A stretch of DNA of 64,000 nt from an uncultured Bacteroides sp. (GCA_900544075.1 UQTJ01000003.1:1-64000), one strand, 5' to 3'. Counted from the stretch's first letter, positions 16,469 through 26,900 are shown. Numbers and translations are program-made. The notes: a model not told the origin generated them from the letters alone.

Positions 16469-17091
16469 TGAATTGCAATTTAATAAAATTAGGTATAACA
16501 GGAGGCATAGGTAGCGGAAAATCATTTTTCTCGAATCTTTTGCGGGCTAATGGAGTGCCTGTGTTTGACTCCGATTCGGAAGCCAAGAAACTTATGGTGT
16601 CCGACGAGTCAATAATCTTTGCGCTGAAAGCCTTGCTTGGCGACGGAGTATATGTAGATGGAAAGATAAACAAACCGATGCTTGCATCATATATCTTCAG
16701 TTCGTCCGATAATGCGGAAAAGATAAATTCTATAGTCCATCCGTGTGTGAAGAAAGCGTTCCTTGCATGGGCTGATGAATGCTTTCGTTCCGGTCATAAT
16801 ATAGTGGCTATAGAGAGTGCTATCTTGTTCGAATCCGGATTCAACGATATTGTAGACAAGGTCGTTATGGTTCATGCCCCTTTCGAGGTGCGCGTTTCCA
16901 GAGTTATGGAGCGCGATAATACTTCTAAGGAAAAGGTTATGGAGCGTATAAAATCGCAGATGGACGATGAGCGGAAGCTTTCTCTCTCAGATTTTGTAAT
17001 AGAAAACGATGGAGTGAAGTCGCTTGAGGAGCAGACAGATATGCTGTTTTCCGGTCTTGGGCGTATAAAAGATAATCAATATCTTGTGTAA
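16468..17091 (+). CDS. coaE: Dephospho-CoA kinase
   Basis: The 207-residue protein catalyses the last step of coenzyme A synthesis, ATP-dependent phosphorylation of dephospho-CoA. The P-loop GITGGIGSGKSFF is near the N terminus, followed by VFDSDSEAKKL, PMLASYIFSS, the HPCVKKAF region, ESAILFESGF, and VMERDNTSKEKVMERIKSQM of the lid region. Length matches the family. It is coupled to the YbbR-like gene by a TAATG overlap. Confidence 0.95.
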   Translation: MNCNLIKLGITGGIGSGKSFFSNLLRANGVPVFDSDSEAKKLMVSDESIIFALKALLGDGVYVDGKINKPMLASYIFSSSDNAEKINSIVHPCVKKAFLAWADECFRSGHNIVAIESAILFESGFNDIVDKVVMVHAPFEVRVSRVMERDNTSKEKVMERIKSQMDDERKLSLSDFVIENDGVKSLEEQTDMLFSGLGRIKDNQYLV

Positions 17092-17114
17092 TTCAATTGT
17101 GAGTTGTATTTTTG
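17084..17114 (+). promoter_or_regulatory. Promoter of the DUF5606 gene
   Basis: TTG (17084-17086), a 20-nt spacer and TATTTTTG (17107-17114) fit the consensus, 32 nt before the ATG at 17146. The -33 element lies inside the end of coaE. Confidence 0.6.
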
Positions 17115-17145
17115 TTCAATAATTAATAATTAAAACGATATAAAT

Positions 17146-17553
17146 ATGTTGAAAACTATTTTGGCTATATCCGGTAAACCAGGATTATATAAGTTGATTT
17201 CACAGGGAAAGAATATGCTTATTGTTGAAGCTTTGAGTGCAGACAAGAAACGTTCACCTATCTATGCTTCTGATAAGGTTATTTCATTGGGCGATATCGC
17301 TATGTACACTGACGCAGACGAAATTCCTTTGTCTGAAGTTCTTGAATCAGTTAAGACAAAAGAAGGTGGTAATGTAACATCTTTGGACTATAAGAAAGCT
17401 TCTGATGAAGAACTTGGTGAATTTATGGCAGCTGTTCTTCCAAACTATGACAGAGACAGAGTACACCTCAGCGATATAAAGAAGCTTATCCAGTGGTACA
17501 ATCTTTTAGTATCAAACGGTGTTACTGAATTCGTAGAAAAGAAAGAAGATTAA
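17146..17553 (+). CDS. DUF5606 family protein
   Basis: The 135-residue soluble protein matches the Bacteroidales family DUF5606: it begins MLKTILAISGKPGLYKLISQ, continues with NMLIVEALSADKKRSPIYAS and SLGDIAMYT, and ends in a helical part (LSDIKKLIQWYNLLVSNGV). The N-terminal half looks like a small beta barrel. Function is unknown. It has its own promoter and a very strong terminator, so it is expressed apart from coaE. Its codon use looks like that of a well expressed gene. Confidence 0.75.
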   Translation: MLKTILAISGKPGLYKLISQGKNMLIVEALSADKKRSPIYASDKVISLGDIAMYTDADEIPLSEVLESVKTKEGGNVTSLDYKKASDEELGEFMAAVLPNYDRDRVHLSDIKKLIQWYNLLVSNGVTEFVEKKED

Positions 17554-17604
17554 ACGTATCCTGATTTAAAGCATACAGGAATCATGCCTGTAAATGCTGT
17601 TTTA

Positions 17605-17670
17605 AAAACGCTTCGTCATTTTGACTTAAACGCTTCGTCGTTTGGGATAAAATGACGAAGCGTTTTAATT
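17605..17670 (+). terminator. Very strong terminator with a third competing arm
   Basis: AAAACGCTTCGTCATTTT (17605-17622) pairs perfectly over 18 bp with its reverse complement at 17649-17666. The loop holds a near-copy of the 5' arm (AACGCTTCGTCGTTT, 17629-17643), which could pair with the 3' arm instead. Confidence 0.85.
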
Positions 17671-17912
17671 TTGCTATAAGTATGATTTTGATTTCACTTG
17701 TTATTGATGATCTGAGAATATTGTAGTAATTAATTTTTAATTGAAAATTTGATTAGTTTTTGTTTTTTATATATTATTTAAAATGATAATACTATATCTT
17801 TGCAAAAATGAAATGTATTTGTAATTTACATATTTCATATTTATTAAGGAACTTGTTTCTTTTATTTAGAAGAATAATTTATTAATAAATGTTAATCGGT
17901 AAATCGTAATGT
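17671..17912 (+). promoter_or_regulatory. Promoter and leader of the ECF sigma gene
   Basis: TATCTTTG (17795-17802) is a full -7 match. Transcription would start near 17809, giving a leader of about 100 nt before the sigma gene at 17913. No -33 element at standard distance and no coding sequence were found here. The region is very A/T-rich. Confidence 0.45.
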
Positions 17913-18491
17913 ATGAAATCAGAATGGAAAGACATAAATAGTTTAATGGCAGGTGATGAACGTGCTTTTATAGCTTTTATGGATCATTATTCTTCAATTT
18001 TATATCATTATGCTTTTAATATTGTCCATCAAAAAGAATCGGCTGAAGAAATCGTTAGTGATGCTTTTTTTGAGGTCTGGGAATCAAGAAAGCAGTTGGA
18101 CAAGATTGAGAATATTCAGGGTTGGCTTTATCGTATTGTTTATAATAAATCTATATCTTTTCTTCGTAAAGAGAACAGGCAAAAAGGAATAGTACCATTA
18201 GACGAGTTGGAGGATTTTACATTTGAATTATGCTTATCTCAAGAAGAAAAATTAATAGAGAAAGAAAAACTTGTAAGTTTAAATAAGGCAATTTCATCTC
18301 TTCCTTCTAAATGTCGTCATGTACTTTATTTGGTAAAAATCGAAGGAATGTCATATGCAAAGGTTGCAGAATTACTTAATATTTCTACAAAAACAGTCAG
18401 TAACCATTTGACTTTTGCTATGAAAAAACTTATAGAAGTGTTAAAAGATGATTTGATATTACTCATATTATTAATAATGGTCCATAAGTAG
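17913..18491 (+). CDS. ECF RNA polymerase sigma factor of the PUL
   Basis: The 192-residue protein has region 2 (DHYSSILYHYAFNIVHQKES, then AEEIVSDAFFEVWESR and IQGWLYRIVYNKSISFLRK) and region 4 (AISSLPSKCRHVLYLVKIEG, then MSYAKVAELLNISTKTVSNH), as in the Bacteroidetes ECF group that works with FecR-type anti-sigma factors. It should direct transcription of the adjacent glycan-use genes when released. The matching FecR gene is not next to it but 4.2 kb away (22692), beyond a GH3 and a GH105 gene. The last codons are hydrophobic (LILLILLIMVHK) and lie within the terminator stem. Confidence 0.9.
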   Translation: MKSEWKDINSLMAGDERAFIAFMDHYSSILYHYAFNIVHQKESAEEIVSDAFFEVWESRKQLDKIENIQGWLYRIVYNKSISFLRKENRQKGIVPLDELEDFTFELCLSQEEKLIEKEKLVSLNKAISSLPSKCRHVLYLVKIEGMSYAKVAELLNISTKTVSNHLTFAMKKLIEVLKDDLILLILLIMVHK

Positions 18492-18523
18492 ATTTCTATA
18501 ATCTGTCTTATGGACCATTTTTT
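18477..18523 (+). terminator. Terminator overlapping the end of the sigma gene
   Basis: ATGGTCCATAAG (18477-18488), the last four codons before the stop, pairs perfectly with CTTATGGACCAT (18507-18518), followed by six T residues. It separates the sigma gene from the convergent GH3 gene. Confidence 0.85.
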
Positions 18524-18566
18524 ATAAATTAACAATTGAATGGATATATGGACAAGCCATACGTTA

Positions 18567-21035
18567 TCAATTTGTTATATTAATTTTTTCTTTGAGTGGT
18601 AAATTTTCAGAAGAGGAACCAACAAGAATCTCAAAATCCCCATTTTCTACAATGAACTGCTTACTGTCAATATCATAGAATGCAAAAGCATCCTTGTCAA
18701 GCAGTATTGTGATGTGTTTGGTTTGACCTTTCTTTAAGAATACTTTTTCAAATCCTTTCAACTCTTTAATAGGACGTGGAACTGATGATTCACAATCACT
18801 TACATAAACCTGGATTACTTCAGCTGCATCCATCTTTCCCGTATTCTTTATGTCAAGGCTTACTTCTACATTAAACGAGTCTTTCTTTTTAAGTTGTAGG
18901 TTGCTATAAGAGAATGTGCTGTATGACAGTCCATATCCAAATGGATAAAGTGGTCGTTTCCCTGCACGGTCATAACCTCTATAGCCAACAAAAATACCTT
19001 CGGCGTATTGAACTCTCTTGTGTGGAACATTACGCTTGTCATAATAGTTGTTGAATGTAGGATTATCTTCCCATTTTTCTTCTATAGAAATAGGTAATTT
19101 ACCACTTGGAGATATTTTGCCTGTTAGTATTTCTGCTATTGCTTTTCCACCTTCCTGTCCCGGATACCATGCCATAAGAATAGCTTTGACTTTATTTCCC
19201 CAGTTGCGGAAGTCTATGCCTCCTCCTGAATTTATTACTGTTATTACATTATTATGTACTTTTGTTACTTCATCAATGAGGAACTCTTGACCGTATGGCA
19301 AAGCAAATGGTCTGTCAAATCCTTCAGATTCTATATTGCTGTCAAATCCTAAGCACATAACTACGTTGTCTGCTTTTTTCAATTCATAATTCAGCAGTTT
19401 TTTATCCAACATACCTGCCTGAAATTTGATAGTAGCTTCACCTACATTCTCAAAATAATCTATCTGCAACTGGTAAATACTGTCTTTTTCCACTTGCATG
19501 AAGGCGTTTCTTGAGCTTAAGGCATGATTTCCCCAGTCTCCTGTAATTGTTTTTCCATTGACTAATATTCTGTATCCGTCATCTCCTGAAATCTGGAAGC
19601 GTATAGTTCCGCTTTGTTCAGCCTTATAGATACCTTTCCATTGTGCGGAGAAATGGTCATCCTGGATGTCAGGATATGGTGAACCGTATTTCCATGCATA
19701 GTTTATTTTTGTAGTGGTTTCCTGATGGCAAGGTTTACCGGATAACTTTTTGTCTTTAAAATAATATCCTGTAAATCCTTGAATCTTCATACTGTTGTCT
19801 GTAAAAATGTTTTTCGAAATATCTTTATACAGTATGCTGTCCGATAAAAGTGTTATTTTTTTATTACCTTTTATTTGTACCATACCTTCGTAAACTGATA
19901 CAGTGGAATAAGGAGTTACAAATCCACTGCCTCCACCTGTAGGAATCATGTCTGCATTAGGACCGATAATTAAAGTGTGACCTTTCTTAAGCGGTAGTGT
20001 ATTGTCATCATTTTTTAGCATAACAATACCTTCTCGTGCCAATTCTAACGCAGTAGCCTTTGATTCGGCGTTATCTTTTTCGATAGATTTGTCCTCTTGT
20101 GGATTGTCAAATAAGCCGAATGTTATCAGTGTTTGCAGGATATGCTGTACTTTTTCGTCTATGGTCTTTTCTTTGACTATACCATTCTCAATGACAGGAA
20201 TGAGTTTTTCTTTTACCATAAATTTGCCTATAGGCATTTCCAAGTCAAGTCCACCATTGGCTGCACCTACTGTAGAATATACCGAAGTCCAGTCGGACAT
20301 GAGAATTCCTTTAAAGCCCCATTGTTTTCTCAGAATTTCTATGTTCATCCATGCATTCTCAGTGGCATGTACTCCGTTTACAGGGTTATAACTGTCCATT
20401 ACAGCTCCTACACCCGCTTCTTGTACAGCTTTACGGAATGCTGGGAAATAAATCTCCTGTAATGTACGTTCATCCACATCTGAACTGGCGTGATGTCTGC
20501 TCCATTCTTGATTGTTGGCTGCAAAATGTTTAACTGTAGCAATAACTCCTTTATCCTGTACTCCAAGGATATATTGCTTGGCTGTTTCACTGCTTAGATA
20601 AGGGTCTTCACCGAAATACTCAAAATTTCGTCCGCATAAAGGCGAACGGTAGATGTTTACACCTGGACCTAACAAGATACTTACACCTCTTGCCTTGGCA
20701 TCTCTTCCAAGTCCGTTTCCTAATTCTCTTACCAATTCTCTGTTCCATGTAGAGGCAGACAGGATACCGGAAGGATACATTGTACTTTGAGTGTTGTTGC
20801 GTATTCCTTGAGGACCATCTGCCATTCTGATTTCAGGAATACCTAATCTTGGTATAGCTCTGATGTAGAATGACCTGACTCCGGAAATGTAATCAATCTT
20901 TTCCCCAAGAGTCATTTTCTCGACTAAGGCTTTAGCCCTTTGCTCCGCTTCTGGAGTAATTCTCACCTGTGCTGACATAAAACTGAATGTGCAGCTACAT
21001 AGCAGTCCGCAGACCACTTTGTGTTTTAGTTTCAT
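18567..21035 (-). CDS. Secreted GH3 beta-glycosidase with PA14 insert
   Basis: From the ATG at 21035 the protein has 822 residues and starts MKLKHKVVCGLLCSCTFSFM, then SAQ, a signal peptide; a 14-codon upstream extension is rejected for spoiling it. The GH3 N-terminal barrel carries the nucleophile Asp248 (GILMSDWTSV). The second domain is interrupted by a PA14-like module (about residues 400-540, with GIYKAEQSGTIRFQISGDDG and YRILVNGKTI). A fibronectin-III-like domain ends the protein. GH3 enzymes with PA14 inserts act on beta-linked glucose and related sugars; exact specificity is open. It is the only PUL enzyme on the minus strand, convergent with the sigma gene and divergent from GH105. 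Confidence 0.9.
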   Translation of the reverse strand: MKLKHKVVCGLLCSCTFSFMSAQVRITPEAEQRAKALVEKMTLGEKIDYISGVRSFYIRAIPRLGIPEIRMADGPQGIRNNTQSTMYPSGILSASTWNRELVRELGNGLGRDAKARGVSILLGPGVNIYRSPLCGRNFEYFGEDPYLSSETAKQYILGVQDKGVIATVKHFAANNQEWSRHHASSDVDERTLQEIYFPAFRKAVQEAGVGAVMDSYNPVNGVHATENAWMNIEILRKQWGFKGILMSDWTSVYSTVGAANGGLDLEMPIGKFMVKEKLIPVIENGIVKEKTIDEKVQHILQTLITFGLFDNPQEDKSIEKDNAESKATALELAREGIVMLKNDDNTLPLKKGHTLIIGPNADMIPTGGGSGFVTPYSTVSVYEGMVQIKGNKKITLLSDSILYKDISKNIFTDNSMKIQGFTGYYFKDKKLSGKPCHQETTTKINYAWKYGSPYPDIQDDHFSAQWKGIYKAEQSGTIRFQISGDDGYRILVNGKTITGDWGNHALSSRNAFMQVEKDSIYQLQIDYFENVGEATIKFQAGMLDKKLLNYELKKADNVVMCLGFDSNIESEGFDRPFALPYGQEFLIDEVTKVHNNVITVINSGGGIDFRNWGNKVKAILMAWYPGQEGGKAIAEILTGKISPSGKLPISIEEKWEDNPTFNNYYDKRNVPHKRVQYAEGIFVGYRGYDRAGKRPLYPFGYGLSYSTFSYSNLQLKKKDSFNVEVSLDIKNTGKMDAAEVIQVYVSDCESSVPRPIKELKGFEKVFLKKGQTKHITILLDKDAFAFYDIDSKQFIVENGDFEILVGSSSENLPLKEKINITN

Positions 21036-21397
21036 TTTGTTTAAGTTTAACGTTATAAAAAAATTGTCCAGTGGCAAAGATAATATTTAAATTATAAAAT
21101 GATAAGCTGTGTAATATTTTTTTCTTTTTATTAGAAAAATAGAATGTATTTTATGAGTTATAATCATTATTATGGAACAGATATTTATTTTTATGCATGA
21201 ACTAATATGATATAGAATATACTTCTTTAATTCTATTATTTATCTGTATATTTGTTTTTATCATTCTAAAATTTGTAAGTTAAACTAATTCTATGTAATA
21301 TTGCATTCGCTGAATTCTCTTATATCATTTCTTCTATTTCTGATACTGAACTTCATTTTATTTTTAGGGGATAATAATGTATATAATTAAATGTGAT
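21036..21397. promoter_or_regulatory. Divergent promoter region of GH3 and GH105
   Basis: On the minus strand TATCTTTG (21075-21082) lies 40 nt before the GH3 start. On the plus strand TATATTTG (21247-21254) lies about 144 nt before the GH105 start. Neither has a clear TTG at the usual spacing, which would fit dependence on an alternative sigma factor or activator. No gene was found in the interval. Confidence 0.45.
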
Positions 21398-22543
21398 ATG
21401 AAAAAAGAGTTTTATATTGTAATTTTAGTGTTTGTGTTTTTATCTCATTCAACGGCTTTATGGGCTTTATCTCCTAATTTTAAATTAGAAATATCTGAAG
21501 TAAAGCGTTTGGTTAATCGGACTTGCCGATGGCAGATGAATGCATATCCAAATATGGATGAGAACAGAATCTGGAAATCTGCCGGAGATTTAAGTTGGGA
21601 AAATGGAGTTTTTCTTTCTGCATTGTCACGTTGGGCTGAATTTGTTAAAGAACCACAGATGATAGAATGGTATGAAAGTATATGTAATAGGAACTATTAT
21701 GGAACCAGTCAGAATCGTTTGTCTATTTATCATGCTGATGATTTTGCTGTATGTATGATGTACGTAACACTTTATAATAAGGTAAGGAATCAGAGAATTC
21801 TTCAGCATACTCAGGCTCGTCTGGACTATACTATTAATCATCCATCTGAAATTCAATTTGGAGATACAACAGCATGTAAATATGATAGATGGACGTGGTG
21901 TGATGCTTTGTATATGGCTCCCCCTGTATATGCGGCATTTTCGCGTATTACAGGAGATAATTCTTATTTGTATTTTATGGATAAAGAATATTGGGCCACT
22001 TATGAGTATTTATTTGATAAAGAAGAGCAATTGTTCTATAGGGATGGTAGCTATTTTGATAAGAGAGAAAAAAATGGTAAAAAAGTATTTTGGGGAAGGG
22101 GAAACTCATGGGTAGCAGGAGGCTTGTGTTTATTGTTGGAACAGATTCCTTTGGATAGTCCTTTGAGGGAACGATATGAATCTTTGTTGATAACTCTTTT
22201 GAAACGTATTGCACCTCTTCAACGTGACAATGGTTATTGGTCAGCAAGTTTACTCGATCCGGATGCTTACCCTAATCCGGAAACAAGTTCAACAGGTTTT
22301 TTTACTTTTGCTCTTTTTTGGGCAATTAATAATGGACTTCTTCAAGAAGACATATATATTATAAATGCTATGAAAGGTTGGCAAGCTTTAAAGAAAGCAA
22401 TAAATAATGATGGAATGTTAGGGTGGGTTCAACCAATCGGTGCTAGTCCGGAAACAGTCACACAGAATATGACAGAAGTTTATGGCGCGGCTTCATTAAT
22501 GCTTGTCGGTGAGCAATTAATACGATATTTGGAAAAAAAATAA
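21398..22543 (+). CDS. GH105 unsaturated uronyl hydrolase
   Basis: The start at 21398 gives MKKEFYIVILVFVFLSHSTA and a signal peptide ending near LWALS; an ATG seven codons upstream is less likely. The mature (alpha/alpha)6-barrel shows family landmarks DRWTWCDALYMAPPVYAAFS (catalytic Asp169), FWGRGNSWVAGGL and DNGYWSASLLDPDAYPNPET. Enzymes of this family remove unsaturated galacturonyl or glucuronyl residues left by polysaccharide lyases. No lyase is in the window, so the lyase step must be encoded elsewhere or the substrate arrives pre-cut. It sits between the divergent GH3 gene and fecR. Confidence 0.9.
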   Translation: MKKEFYIVILVFVFLSHSTALWALSPNFKLEISEVKRLVNRTCRWQMNAYPNMDENRIWKSAGDLSWENGVFLSALSRWAEFVKEPQMIEWYESICNRNYYGTSQNRLSIYHADDFAVCMMYVTLYNKVRNQRILQHTQARLDYTINHPSEIQFGDTTACKYDRWTWCDALYMAPPVYAAFSRITGDNSYLYFMDKEYWATYEYLFDKEEQLFYRDGSYFDKREKNGKKVFWGRGNSWVAGGLCLLLEQIPLDSPLRERYESLLITLLKRIAPLQRDNGYWSASLLDPDAYPNPETSSTGFFTFALFWAINNGLLQEDIYIINAMKGWQALKKAINNDGMLGWVQPIGASPETVTQNMTEVYGAASLMLVGEQLIRYLEKK

Positions 22544-22640
22544 CATTAATAGTTTTTTTTCTATTGTATTGATTTATAGCAAATTAACAAGTATGTGCTA
22601 TCTTATTTTGTTTTTTATTACAAAAAAAAGAAAAATCTAC

Positions 22641-22686
22641 TAGGGAATTTTCTTATTACTTGCGTCTATACTTATAGAAAACCCTA
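22641..22686 (+). promoter_or_regulatory. Hairpin in the fecR leader
   Basis: TAGGG (22641-22645) plus TTTTC (22648-22652) can pair with GAAAACCCTA (22677-22686), with two unpaired A residues. It ends 5 nt before the fecR start codon and could affect its translation. Confidence 0.35.
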
Positions 22687-22691
22687 AAAGA

Positions 22692-23756
22692 ATGAAGCAA
22701 GATAATCAGAAATCATCAGAGGAATTGAAGCAGAAGTTAGATTCTTTATTTGAAAATTATAAGAATCCGGACTTTGATAATAGCTCCATTGTCGAGAAGA
22801 CATTGGTAAAAATTCGTCGTGAACGAATTCGTCACCGTGTACATTTGTTGTGGGTGTCTTCTTTTTCTTTGGCAGCATCTGTTTTTATTGGCTTTGTAAT
22901 ACATTATTTGCTTGGATTATCTTCTGATTTAACTGATACGGATATTCGCCAGTTAGCAAACAGTATGCCAGCAAATGAATGTGAGGAAGTTATATTGGTT
23001 ACTCCAAAAGAAAGACTACAACTTTCTGAGAATGCATTTGTACAGTATGATGCACAAGGAAAAATGCAGGTAAATGGAGAAGAAACCATAAAGGAAGAGC
23101 ATCCTGATAAAGAACTTGAATATAGTCAGCTTATAGTACCTGCTGGTAAGCGTGCACGTTTGCAGTTGGCTGATGGAACTCATTTGATGCTAAATTCTAT
23201 GTCTCGTGTAGTTTATCCTCAGCGTTTTGATGAGAAAGAACGAAGAATTTATGCGGAAGGTGAAATTTATCTGGAGGTTGCGCCAGATAAGGCACGTCCT
23301 TTTATAGTAGAGTCTTCTGGTTTTGATTTGAAGGTTTTAGGTACAAAGTTTAATATCTCTACTTATGAGGCCTTGAAAGAAACGCAAATAGTATTAGTTG
23401 AGGGGTCTGTAGAGGTGACAGGAACGGATAAACATAAGGCTGTGTTGAAACCAAATGAGTTGTTGAGTCTTGAAGAAGGTAAAATAGTTGACTGTCGTTC
23501 CGTAGATGTAGCTGATTATATAAGTTGGACAAAAGGATGGATTCATTTGAAAGGAGATGATTTGTCTGAAGTTATAAGTCGTTTACAAATTTATTATGGT
23601 GTTTCAATTTCATGTGATAAGTCACTTTCTAATGAAAGAATATACGGAAAATTGGAATTGAAAGAAAATTTGGATGACATGTTGTATAATATCCAGCAAA
23701 TTATACCTTTTAAAATACACTCTTCAGCTGAAGGGGGTATAGAGTTAATAAAATAG
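22692..23756 (+). CDS. FecR-family anti-sigma factor
   Basis: The 354-residue protein has a cytosolic N terminus that would hold the sigma factor, one membrane helix (about 54-73, LLWVSSFSLAASVFIGFVIH), a periplasmic FecR domain (about 140-255, with LIVPAGKRARLQLADGTHLM, RRIYAEGEIYLEVAPDKARP and LKVLGTKFNI) and a C-terminal DUF4974 domain (GWIHLKGDDLSEVISRLQIY). It transmits a signal from the STN domain of the SusC receptor to the ECF sigma factor. It directly precedes the SusC gene, but the cognate sigma gene lies 4.2 kb upstream. Confidence 0.93.
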   Translation: MKQDNQKSSEELKQKLDSLFENYKNPDFDNSSIVEKTLVKIRRERIRHRVHLLWVSSFSLAASVFIGFVIHYLLGLSSDLTDTDIRQLANSMPANECEEVILVTPKERLQLSENAFVQYDAQGKMQVNGEETIKEEHPDKELEYSQLIVPAGKRARLQLADGTHLMLNSMSRVVYPQRFDEKERRIYAEGEIYLEVAPDKARPFIVESSGFDLKVLGTKFNISTYEALKETQIVLVEGSVEVTGTDKHKAVLKPNELLSLEEGKIVDCRSVDVADYISWTKGWIHLKGDDLSEVISRLQIYYGVSISCDKSLSNERIYGKLELKENLDDMLYNIQQIIPFKIHSSAEGGIELIK

Positions 23757-23916
23757 TTTTAATTTAAATTTTTATGCCTATGAATGATACTTGAGAACAC
23801 ATTTTGAAAAATTAAAAACGGGAGAATATGGTAGTATTCCCCCGTCAACTTGGACAATTTTTTTTTCTTAAAAAGATTCTAAATCTTTAGACGTTAAACC
23901 TTAAAAAGAAAATTTT
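23757..23916 (+). promoter_or_regulatory. Leader of the SusC gene with a stable hairpin
   Basis: A 12-bp stem with one mismatch is formed by 23818-23829 and 23834-23845 (ACGGG pairs with CCCGT at its base). A run of nine T residues follows about 12 nt later. No TAnnTTTG box was found, consistent with transcription by the ECF sigma factor or read-through from fecR. The hairpin could be a terminator of fecR or an attenuator for the receptor genes. Confidence 0.45.
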
Positions 23917-26900
23917 ATGGTAAAGAAACCAATTTTTTTACACATAAGAAAGAAAGTTCGCTTTTTTTTAGTATTAAACACTTTTTTTATTATTCCGAAC
24001 ATTACATTTGCGGAATCAAAAATTTATTGGAATGCACAAACTGATGTATTTTCAATTCAATCAATGTCAACAATTCGTGAAGTCTTGGATTGTATAGAGG
24101 CAAATAGTGACTATATTTTTGTTTATTCTAAGGAAGTAAATTCTCGTTTGTCAAATAAAGTTTCTATTTCAACTTCAGACAATAATATAGACTCAGTTCT
24201 TGATGAATTATTTGAGAAAACGGATTTGGAGTATAAGAAGAATGGACGACAAATTATTATATCAGCTCCTACTCCTCAACAGCGTACAAATAATTCTTCA
24301 AAAAATAATATAAAGGTAACAGGTAATGTTACGGATGAAAAGGGAGAGCCACTAATAGGTGTTACTGTTGTATTAAAAGGAGATTCTACTGTAAATACAA
24401 TAACTAATTTGGATGGTATTTATTCTATAAATGTTCCTAATCGTCACTCTGAATTATCGTTCAGTTATGTAGGTTTTGTTCCTAAAACTATAGACGTAGA
24501 TGGTCATTCTGTATTAAATGTTGTAATGGTGGAAGATGTTGGACAACTTGATGAGGTTGTTGTTGTTGCTTATGGTGCTCAAAAGAAAGAGTCTGTTGTT
24601 GGATCAATAACAACTGTTGCTCCTGAGAAACTTCGTACAGGAACTACTCGTTCATTGAGTAATAATTTGGCTGGAGTTGTTTCTGGAGTTATTGGAGTGC
24701 AGAGGTCAGGTGAACCTGGTTATGATAATTCATCGTTTTGGATTCGCGGTATTAGCTCTTTTCAAACAGGCACAACAGATCCTTTGGTTTTAGTTGATGG
24801 TATTGAAAGAGATTTGAATAATATTGATCCAGAAGAAATTGAGTCATTTTCAGTTTTAAAAGATGCTGCGGCAAGTGCTGTTTATGGTGTACGAGGTGCT
24901 AATGGTGTTATTCTTATTAATACCAAAAGAGGACAAGTAGGAAAGCCTCGTGTTGTTGTTAAAACAGAATTCGCTATGACTCAACCTGTTCAGTTGCCTG
25001 AATTTTTGGGCGCTGCTGATTATATGCAAATATTGGATGATATTCTTTTAGATACAGGACAACAGCCCAAGTACACTGATAGAATAGAGAAAACTCGTTC
25101 CGGTTATGATACGGATTTGTATCCGGATGTAAATTGGATTGATGCAATTTCTAACGATTATGCATCAAATGAACGTGTTACCGTTGATATATCTGGAGGT
25201 AGTGAACGTTTGAAGTATTCTTTTGTTGCGGCTGTTTATAATGAAAGAGGAATTTTAAAGAGAGATAAGACTCACGAGTGGGATCCTTCTTTGAAATTAC
25301 AACGTTATAACGTACGTTCTAATGTTGACTTGAAATTATCTCCTACAACTCAAATGCGTTTTAATCTTGGTGGTTATTTACAAGATAGAAATTCAACAAC
25401 CAAAAGTATAAGTGAGATTTTTTCTAAAGCCTTTTTAGCTGTACCTCATGCGTTTCCTCCTCAATATTCATCAGGAGAAATACCTACTACTGAAGAACCT
25501 AATGTTTGGGCATGGGCCACACAGAGTGGTTATCAAAGAACTAGTTCAAGTAAAATTGAAACATTATTTTCTTTAGAGCAAGATTTAAAATTTGTAACAC
25601 CAGGTTTAAAGGTAAAAGGAACTTTTTCGTTTGATAGGTATTCTTCTGGTACAGTAAGTCGTGGAATGAATCCTGATTATTATAATCCAGCTACAGGACG
25701 CGATGATGAAGGTAATCTAATTATTTCAAAGAAAACTAACGGAGATAATTTTTTAGGTTATTCTAAAGATGGTGATTATGGAAACAAAAGTATATATATG
25801 GAGTTAAGTCTTAATTATGATCATACTTTTACAGAGAAACATGCTGTTTCCGCCATGTTGATGTTTAATAGGAGAAATTATGATGATGGAAGTAAATTGC
25901 CATACCGTAATCAAGGATTTGCAGGACGAACATCATATACTTATTCAGGAAAGTATGTAGCAGAATTTAACTTCGGATATAATGGTTCTGAAAATTTTGC
26001 TCCTGGTAAACGATACGGTTTTTTCCCTTCTGGAGCTATTGGATGGATTATTTCTGAAGAGGATTTTATGCAACCAGCAAGAAAGGTTATTTCTAAGTTA
26101 AAACTTAGAGCATCCTACGGTCAGGTTGGTAATGCTAATTTAAGTGGTCGTCGTTTTGCGTATTTATCTACTATTGCTGATTCTTATAATGATCTGGGAA
26201 TGTATAAATGGGGAGAAGATGGTAGTTTTAGTCGTGTTGGTATGGCTGAGGGTGAGTTTGCTGTTCCTGATTTGACTTGGGAAGTTGTTAATAAGGCAAA
26301 TCTTGGTTTAGAATTAGGTTTATTTAATGGAATGCTTGATTTATCGTTGGATTATTTTGATGAAAGACGAAATGGAATCTTTATGCAACGTGAATCAATA
26401 CCATTGACAGCAGGATTTATAAAACAACCATGGAGTAATTTTGGAAAAGTTACAAATCGTGGTGCTGAAGCAGCTTTGAATTTTAATAAACGTATTGGTA
26501 AGGATTTGTTTTTAAGTGTTATGGGAACATTTACTTATGCTCATAATGAAATAACTGAGCAGGATGAGGCAGATGCAGTTGTAGGAACAAATCGTGCCAG
26601 AACTGGACATCCTATTAATCAGTTATTTGGATATGTCGCAGATCGTTTGTTTACTGAAGATGATTTTGTAGATGTTGAAAATGGTATTCTTAAAGAAGAA
26701 ATACCAGCACAAAACTTCTCTTCAAAACTCCGTCCTGGAGATATAAAGTATGTAGATGTAAATAAAGATGGAAAGGTAGATGTGTTTGATCAAACAGCCA
26801 TTGGAGGTACAGTTGATCCGGAAATTGTGTATGGTTTTGGGGCTAATCTTCAATATAAAGGATTTGATTTCGGAGTATTGTTCCAAGGCATTGGAAGAAG

